A stretch of 64,000 nucleotides of DNA from positions 62,001-126,000 of the forward strand of contig NZ_JBHTCM010000018.1 in NCBI RefSeq assembly GCF_042665545.1. Reading direction: 5' to 3'. The position numbers and the translations under genes are program-made. Every line of letters begins with the position of its first letter. Position 1 is the first letter of the stretch. Shown one piece after another: positions 58,785-64,000 of the stretch. The notes beneath the pieces are model-generated. The model was not told where the DNA came from. It worked only from the letters and a program-made list of their open reading frames with translations, and did no database searches. The stretch is from Rhodocista pekingensis. GTDB taxonomy: Bacteria > Pseudomonadota > Alphaproteobacteria > Azospirillales > Azospirillaceae.

Positions 58785-59889
58785 GCGCGGTTCCCTCCCG
58801 CGCCGCCGGGCGTGGGTCCTCCTCCCGGCGCTGCTGCTGGCGCTCGTGCTGGCGGGCTGCGCCCCGACCCTGCAACCGATGGGGCCGCGGGTGGCCGCCC
58901 CGACACTGGAGGCGGAGACCTTCCGCACCGCCGACGGGGAGGCCCTGCCGCTGCGCCACTGGCTGCCGGCCGGCAAGCCCAGGGCGGTGATCCTGGCGCT
59001 GCACGGCTTCAACGACTATTCCAACGCCTTCGACAGTCCCGCCCGCTTCTGGGCGGCGCACGGCGTCGCCACCTATGCCTACGACCAGCGCGGCTTCGGC
59101 GGCAGCGGCCGGCCGGGCATCTGGCCGGGCAGCGACACCCTCACCCAGGACGTGCTGGACGCCGCCGCGGCGCTGAACGCCGCCTATCCCGGCGTGCCGC
59201 TCTATCTGCTGGGGGAGAGCATGGGCGGGGCCGTGCTGCTGGCCGCCTTCGCCGGCCGCGACCTGCCGCCGGGGATCGCCGGGCTGCTGCTGTCCGCGCC
59301 GGCGGTGTGGAGCCGGGACACCATGCCCTTCTACCAGCGCTGGGCGCTCTCGGTGGCGGGCTGGACGGTGCCCTGGCTGAAGCTCAGCCCGCCGCGCGGG
59401 CTGGACATCCAGGCCTCCGACAATATCGAGGTGCTGCGCGCCCTGGGCCGCGACCCGCTGGTGCTGAAGGAGACCCGGGTGGACGCCGTGCGCGGCCTGA
59501 CCGACCTGATGGACCAGGCGATGGCGGGGGCCGAGCAGCTGGCCGTGCCGGCCCTGGTGCTGTACGGGGAGAACGAGCAGGTCATCCCGGTGGAGCCGCG
59601 CAGCCGCGCCATGCGCCGGCTGCCGCTGGCCGAACCGCCGCGGCACGGGCCGCGGCTGGCCCTCTATCCGCACGGCTGGCACCTGCTGCTGCGCGACCTG
59701 AACGCCGAGACGGTGTGGCGCGACGTGCTGGCCTGGATCGCCGATCCGCACGCGGCCCTGCCCAGCGGGGCCGACCGCAATCCCCGCGTGCTCACCCTGC
59801 TGGACCCCGCCCCCGACGGCGCGGCGGCGGACCCGACGGCGACCGACGACGAACCCTCCTCCCCCCTGGAAGCGCCGCCGGTGCCCTGA
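58771..59889 (+). CDS. Lipoprotein alpha/beta hydrolase (monoacylglycerol lipase-like)
   Basis: A 372-residue serine hydrolase with a lipoprotein signal: RRRAWVLLPALLLALVLAGC (lipobox LAGC). The fold has the oxyanion segment ALHGFNDYSNAF, the nucleophile elbow LLGESMGGAVLLAA (Ser), Asp in LVLYGENEQVIPV and His in YPHGWHLLLRDLN. Monoacylglycerol lipase-like enzymes share these features, but the substrate is unknown. The start codon lies 14 bases inside the end of the ABC ATPase gene, so translation may be coupled. The C-terminal 40 residues are Asp/Ala/Pro-rich. Confidence 0.85.
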   Translation: MSTAERGSLPRRRAWVLLPALLLALVLAGCAPTLQPMGPRVAAPTLEAETFRTADGEALPLRHWLPAGKPRAVILALHGFNDYSNAFDSPARFWAAHGVATYAYDQRGFGGSGRPGIWPGSDTLTQDVLDAAAALNAAYPGVPLYLLGESMGGAVLLAAFAGRDLPPGIAGLLLSAPAVWSRDTMPFYQRWALSVAGWTVPWLKLSPPRGLDIQASDNIEVLRALGRDPLVLKETRVDAVRGLTDLMDQAMAGAEQLAVPALVLYGENEQVIPVEPRSRAMRRLPLAEPPRHGPRLALYPHGWHLLLRDLNAETVWRDVLAWIADPHAALPSGADRNPRVLTLLDPAPDGAAADPTATDDEPSSPLEAPPVP

Positions 59890-59907
59890 GGGGGCGGAGA
59901 CAGGGCA

Positions 59908-60013
59908 TAGGTCGGCGCGCGCGGAGCGCGGGCCGACGTCGGTTCCGGGTGCGTCTCGGGTGTCGGCCGTCTCTGGTGTCGGCCCTCGCGCTGCGCGCTC
60001 GCTCCGACCTACG
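59908..60013. repeat. REP-like inverted repeat
   Basis: Two arms of about 30-34 bases, 59908-59937 (taggtcggcgcgcgcggagc...) and 59978-60011, are imperfect inverted copies; the second arm reads GTCGGCCCTCGCGCTGCGCG followed by CTCGCTCCGACCTA. A further short copy of GACCTACGGG (60019-60028) follows. This resembles extragenic palindromic (REP) elements. It lies after the hydrolase gene and before the convergent DUF2892 gene. Confidence 0.75.
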
Positions 60014-60075
60014 GGCCGACCTACGGGGGAGCCGGGGGGCGGCCCTGTGCGGGCCGCCCGGGGAACCGGCGGGGC

Positions 60076-60267
60076 TCAGCGGGCGCCGGTGTTGATCCCG
60101 AAGATCGTGTAGAGCGGGCACCAGCGCAGCGTCGCCGTGGTCAGCGGCACCAGCCCGATCAGGCCCAGCCAGCGGGCATTGCCCTCCAGCAGCACCAGCA
60201 GCGACAGCAGGGCCAGCGCGATCACGAAACGCAGGGCGCGGTCCAGGGAACCGACATTCGTCACCAT
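60076..60267 (-). CDS. DUF2892 (YgaP-like) membrane protein
   Basis: A 63-residue protein with two membrane helices (LRFVIALALLSLLVLLEGNA and WLGLIGLVPLTTATLRW). The ending RWCPLYTIFGINT is diagnostic of the DUF2892/YgaP transmembrane family, in which it often accompanies rhodanese domains; here it stands alone. The ATG at 60267 is chosen for the GGAGG eight bases upstream; a GTG nine bases earlier is possible. Function unknown, perhaps in sulfur metabolism. Confidence 0.85.
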   Translation of the reverse strand: MVTNVGSLDRALRFVIALALLSLLVLLEGNARWLGLIGLVPLTTATLRWCPLYTIFGINTGAR

Positions 60268-60417
60268 CTCACTCACCTCCAGGAAGGGCGTGCCGGCCTG
60301 TCCCGGGGCGGGAGCCGGCCGCCGTTGCGACCGGGCGAATATCTATTCCTTCGAATGGGTGAAGTAATTGAGAATCGTCAAGCCGGGACCGGGGGCCGCC
60401 CCGGCCGGTTCCGGGGG

Positions 60418-61599
60418 TCAGACCACGCCTTCGGCCTTCAGCCGGGCCAGCTCCTCCGGCCCGTAGCCCAGCCCGGCCAGCACCTCGGCCGTGTGCTCGC
60501 CCTGCATCGGGGCGGGGCGGTCGATGCTGAAGGCGAAGTCGGTCATGCGGATCGGGAAGGCGTACTGCCGCACCGGCCCCTCCACCGGATGGTCGTGCTC
60601 CACCACTAGGCCGCGGCCACGGGCCTGCTCGCTCTCCAGCGCCTCCTCCGGGGTCAGCACGGGGCTGACGCAGGCGTCCACGCCGGCGAAAACCGCCGCC
60701 CAGTCGGCCAGCGGGCGGGCGCGCACCCGCTCCGCCACGGCCGCGCGGACGCGCTCGCCCTCCGCTCCGGTGGCATAGCCCAGCCCTTCCAGTTCCGGCG
60801 TGCCGATGGCGGCACAGAAGGCGCTCCAGAACTTCTGTTCCAGCGCCCCTACCGCCAGCCAGCGGCCGTCCGCCGTCTCATAGACGCCGTAGTTGGGCTG
60901 GCCGCCGCTGAGCCGGCCCTGGCCGCGCGGCTCCGCCCCCTGGCCGGCGTTCAGGGTGGAGAGCGCCACCACCGTGTGCGCCAGCACGCAGTCGGTCATC
61001 GCCACGTCCACATGCCGGCCCTGGCCGGTCCGCTGCGCATCCACCAGCGCCGCGAGGATGCCCATGACGGCGGAGAGCGAGCCGCCGGCCAGATCGGCGA
61101 TCTGGAAGTTGGACAGGGCCGGCGGCCCGCCGGCCGTGCCCGTCTGGTCCAGCACCCCGGCATGGGCAAGGTAGTTCATGTCGTGCCCGGCCCGCTGCGC
61201 CCAGGGACCGTCCTGGCCGTAGCCGGTGATGCTGGCATAGACCACCTTGGGGTTCAGCGCCCGCACGGCGGCATAGCCCACGCCCAGCCTGTCGGCGACG
61301 CCGGGGCGGAAGCCCTCCACCACGATATCGGCATCGGCGGCCAGCTTCAGCAGGATCTGCTGCGCCTCCGGCTTCTTCAGGTCCAGGGTCAGCGACCGCT
61401 TGTTGCGGTTGAACAGCAGGAAGCTGGTCGAGTTGACCTTCTGCCGCTGGCCCATCCAGCGGGCATAGTCGCCGCCCGCCGGGTCCTCCACCTTCAGCAC
61501 GTCGGCGCCGAGGTCGGCCAGATGCTGGGTACACATCGGCCCCGGCAGCAGCCGGGTCAGGTCGAGCACGGTGAGTCCGGCCAGGGGCTTGGCGCGCAT
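60418..61599 (-). CDS. CoA transferase family III, alpha-methylacyl-CoA racemase-like
   Basis: A 393-residue CaiB/BaiF family protein. The N-terminus AGLTVLDLTRLLPGPMCTQH is typical, with LADLGADVLKVEDP and the PGVADRLGVGYAAVRALNPK region. The catalytic pair of racemases appears in AQRAGHDMNYLAHAGVL (His and Asp), favouring alpha-methylacyl-CoA racemase over CoA transferase. It probably takes part in branched-chain or sterol-like fatty acid breakdown. The start MRAKPLAGL has GGAAGGA upstream. It is followed on the same strand upstream by a nitronate monooxygenase gene; the 14-nt repeat separates the two. Confidence 0.88.
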   Translation of the reverse strand: MRAKPLAGLTVLDLTRLLPGPMCTQHLADLGADVLKVEDPAGGDYARWMGQRQKVNSTSFLLFNRNKRSLTLDLKKPEAQQILLKLAADADIVVEGFRPGVADRLGVGYAAVRALNPKVVYASITGYGQDGPWAQRAGHDMNYLAHAGVLDQTGTAGGPPALSNFQIADLAGGSLSAVMGILAALVDAQRTGQGRHVDVAMTDCVLAHTVVALSTLNAGQGAEPRGQGRLSGGQPNYGVYETADGRWLAVGALEQKFWSAFCAAIGTPELEGLGYATGAEGERVRAAVAERVRARPLADWAAVFAGVDACVSPVLTPEEALESEQARGRGLVVEHDHPVEGPVRQYAFPIRMTDFAFSIDRPAPMQGEHTAEVLAGLGYGPEELARLKAEGVV

Positions 61600-61618
61600 G
61601 GGGGTCCTTCCCGCGGGT

Positions 61619-61688
61619 GGGGCCAGTCGTGGGGGGCCAGTCGTATGGGCCGGTCGTGTTGGGCCGGTCGTGTTGGGCCGGTCGTGGG
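61619..61688. repeat. 14-nt tandem repeat, five copies, intergenic
   Basis: Five units of 14 bases (gggccggtcgtgtt type; the two middle copies at 61647-61674 are identical), between the nitronate monooxygenase stop and the racemase start. In the reverse frame it could encode a Thr/Gly/Pro repeat, but it lies outside the chosen coding regions. Confidence 0.9.
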
Positions 61689-61697
61689 GGGCCGCCG

Positions 61698-62696
61698 CTA
61701 CTCCGCCGCCAGCGCCTGCGGCCGGGCGGGGGAGGCGGGCAGGCGGCACGCCTCCTCGTATTCGGCGGTCAGGCGGGCGACCAGTTCGGCCACCGTGGGC
61801 ACGTCATGGATGGTGCCGATGCCCTGGCCGGCGGACCAGATGTCCTTCCAGGCCTTCGCCTCCCGGGACTCGTCGCGGTTGGCCAGATCCATGTCCGGCC
61901 GCTCCAGCCCGCCCGTGATGTTGGCCGGGTCGATCCCGTTGGCGGCGATGCTGGGGGCCAGATAGTTGCCGGGGATGCCGCTGAAGGCCGGGGTGTAGAC
62001 GATGTCGGTCGCGCTCGACTCGACGATCATCTGCTTGTAGCCGGGCTTGGCGTTGGCCTCGGCCGTGGCGATGAAGCGGGTCCCCATGTAGCCGAAGTCG
62101 GCGCCCAGCACCTCCGCCGCGCGCACCGCCCGGCCCGAGGACATCGAGCCCGACAGCGCGATCGGCCCGTCGAAGAACTCCCGCACCTCCGGCAGCAGGG
62201 CGAAGGGCGACAGCGTGCCGGCATGGCCGCCGGCCCCGGCGCAGACCAGGATCAGCCCGTCCACGCCCGCCGCCAGCGCCTTGCGCGCGTGCTTCACGTT
62301 GGTGACGTCGTGGAAGACGATGCCGCCGTAGGAATGGATGCGCGGCACGATCTCCGTCGGCGCGCCGACGGAGGTGATGACGAACGGCACCCTGTGCCGC
62401 ACCACCAGCTCCACATCCTCGGCCAGCCGGGTGTTGGAGCGGTGGACGATCAGGTTGACGCCGAACGGCGCCACCGGCCGGCCCGGATGGGCGGCGCGGA
62501 AGGCGTCCAGCTCGGCGGTCAGGTCGCCCAGCCACGCGTCGAGCTGGGCCAGCGGCCGGGCGTTCAGGCTGGGGAAGGTGCCGACGACGCCCGCCTTGCA
62601 CTGCGCCGCGACCAGCGCAGGGTAGCTGCATATGAACATCGGCGCCCCGATCACGGGGAGGGCGAGCTTGCCCTGGAACAGGCTGGGGATCGGCAT
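61698..62696 (-). CDS. Nitronate monooxygenase (2-nitropropane dioxygenase-like)
   Basis: A 332-residue FMN-dependent oxidoreductase that oxidises propionate-3-nitronate and similar nitronates. FMN-binding and catalytic regions: LPVIGAPMFICSYPALVAAQ at the N-terminus, FVITSVGAPTEIVPRIHSYG, then LILVCAGAGGHAGTLSPFAL (His in GGHAG) and ALSGSMSSGRAVRAAEVLGA. The C-terminus has the TPAFSGIPGNYLAPSIAANG segment seen in the class of NMO fused to none. It is probably co-transcribed with the racemase-like gene. The ATG has GGGAGGA upstream. Confidence 0.9.
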   Translation of the reverse strand: MPIPSLFQGKLALPVIGAPMFICSYPALVAAQCKAGVVGTFPSLNARPLAQLDAWLGDLTAELDAFRAAHPGRPVAPFGVNLIVHRSNTRLAEDVELVVRHRVPFVITSVGAPTEIVPRIHSYGGIVFHDVTNVKHARKALAAGVDGLILVCAGAGGHAGTLSPFALLPEVREFFDGPIALSGSMSSGRAVRAAEVLGADFGYMGTRFIATAEANAKPGYKQMIVESSATDIVYTPAFSGIPGNYLAPSIAANGIDPANITGGLERPDMDLANRDESREAKAWKDIWSAGQGIGTIHDVPTVAELVARLTAEYEEACRLPASPARPQALAAE

Positions 62697-62779
62697 GGGT
62701 CCTCCCGGGCGTTCTTCTTGCGGCCGTCGATTGCGGCGGCGGATTGTTCCGGCCTGCCGGCCGGATCACAAGGGCCCGC

Positions 62780-62803
62780 GGCCCGCCTGTCCGTAAGGCG
62801 GGC
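62780..62803. terminator. Stem-loop after the toxin remnant
   Basis: GGCCCGCCT-N6-AGGCGGGCC forms a 9-bp stem. It lies just beyond the end of the toxin remnant on the minus strand and upstream of the nitronate monooxygenase gene. It has no T tract, so it is only a candidate terminator or attenuator. Confidence 0.4.
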
Positions 62804-62805
62804 CG

Positions 62806-62884
62806 GTCAGCGCCGCTGCGCCCCGTGCCAGACACGCAGGACGCGCACCTCGTCCGCCGGATTGCTACGCGCTCCGGGTCCGGA
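62806..62884 (-). pseudogene. C-terminal remnant of a RelE/ParE-type toxin
   Basis: Directly after the antitoxin stop, in the same frame, the minus strand reads SGPGARSNPADEVRVLRVWH followed by GAQRR and a stop. VRVLRVWHGAQ is the characteristic end of RelE/ParE-superfamily toxins (strand plus HGA turn). The rest of the toxin, which would normally follow the antitoxin, is missing: only about 25 codons remain. It is best read as a toxin gene lost by internal deletion. No start codon is available for it. Confidence 0.65.
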
Positions 62885-63130
62885 CTATCCGCACCGCTTG
62901 TCCATGGAATTGCCGCCTCGGGCCACCGGCGGAGGCGGCAGCGGCGTTCCGGTCCGGGCGGCGGCGGCGGCGCGCGCCAGCCAGTCGCGCACCGTATCGT
63001 GCCCGACGGTTCGGCCCTGGCGGACATCGTCCTCCGCCTCCGCCAGCGCCCGCAGGCGCGCGTCGGGGTCCGCCCCCTCGATCCGGGGCGGTGCGGCTGC
63101 GACAGGGGGCCGGCGGCTCGGTCTGACCAT
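62885..63130 (-). CDS. Antitoxin-like protein of a degraded toxin-antitoxin module
   Basis: An 81-residue protein whose central segment, EAEDDVRQGRTVGHDTVRDW, matches the C-terminal half of ParD/CopG- or RHH-type antitoxins (E-x-G-R-x-V-x-H-E-x-V-x-x-W-L pattern). The N-terminal half (Arg/Pro/Ala-rich, VRPSRRPPVAAAPPR) lacks a clear ribbon-helix-helix. The C-terminal tail GGNSMDKRCG may be fused out-of-place sequence from the toxin's original 5' end. The partner toxin survives only as a 25-codon remnant immediately downstream. Function is probably lost or limited to autoregulation. Confidence 0.55.
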   Translation of the reverse strand: MVRPSRRPPVAAAPPRIEGADPDARLRALAEAEDDVRQGRTVGHDTVRDWLARAAAAARTGTPLPPPPVARGGNSMDKRCG

Positions 63131-63302
63131 GGGGTCAGTTTCTTCGCTCAGGGTTAAAGCGACAAGCGGTTTCGCAACCCTCGCTTCCGCATCCCGCTCT
63201 GGCAGGGTGTGGCGCGGCCCTGTAGTCTGTTATTCGGAACGACAACGCCGGATGGTCCGGCGGAGAAGAAAATTAGGCGATGAGCCTCAGGAGCGAGCGT
63301 AT

Positions 63303-64000
<698 letters not shown>

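Overview
The window is GC-rich, densely coded chromosomal DNA from an alphaproteobacterium, most likely a Rhodospirillales/Azospirillaceae member close to Rhodospirillum (Rhodocista) centenum. The reasons are the lptC-lptA-lptB-rpoN-hpf-ptsN gene order, a DUF1150-Hsp20 pair, and above all a gene for a Ppr-type photoreceptor. Ppr fuses photoactive yellow protein, bacteriophytochrome and histidine kinase and was first described in R. centenum. No rRNA, tRNA, CRISPR array, transposase, integrase or phage structural gene was found.

Layout. 0.1-6.4 kb: RNase D-like exonuclease, lipopolysaccharide transport genes lptC/lptA/lptB, sigma-54 (rpoN, with a good -24/-12 sigma-54 promoter in front of it), ribosome hibernation factor and ptsN, closed by an intrinsic terminator. 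6.4-9.5 kb: DUF1150 and Hsp20 (with an RpoH-like promoter), a periplasmic solute-binding protein, a lone fliN and an unknown protein carrying a 15-nt minisatellite. 9.6-18.1 kb: a Fur-controlled siderophore uptake locus (AraC-type activator; TonB receptor; two small membrane proteins; PepSY protein), split by three accessory genes including a translationally coupled pair, a DUF4365 nuclease-like protein plus a 394-residue protein of unknown function. 18.3-23 kb: acetate-type sodium symporter with its DUF4212 partner and a cNMP/CBS/DUF294 regulator. 23-27.1 kb: a CsgG/SH3 lipoprotein and the PYP-phytochrome kinase. 27.3-35.8 kb: an RND efflux pair, a TrmH-type methyltransferase, a secreted superoxide dismutase, rluE and small genes.

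35.9-43.6 kb: a complete histidine utilisation locus (hutC, hutI, hutF, hutU, hutG, hutH) for the route through formimidoylglutamate deiminase and N-formylglutamate deformylase, with a HutC-like operator between the divergent hutI and hutF. 43.6-52.1 kb: a coniferyl-type aldehyde dehydrogenase, two membrane-anchored coiled-coil proteins, a short-chain dehydrogenase and a second RND efflux pair. 52.4-57.3 kb: a stand-alone proteasome-like Ntn hydrolase, an SLC13/DASS transporter coupled to a CBS protein, a CAP-domain protein and a CHCC zinc finger. 57.7-64 kb: an ABC ATPase overlapping a lipoprotein hydrolase, a REP-like inverted repeat, an alpha-methylacyl-CoA racemase-type CoA transferase, a nitronate monooxygenase, the remnant of a toxin-antitoxin module, and the start of an NADP malic enzyme gene that runs off the end.

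Most genes are core metabolism and envelope functions. The parts that merit a second look are the DUF4365 gene pair inserted in the siderophore locus, the PYP-phytochrome kinase, the lone Ntn hydrolase, several strong unassigned dyads in intergenic DNA, and a recurrent pattern of 12-15-nt tandem repeats inside and between genes. Functions were assigned by reading motifs; no database search was possible.
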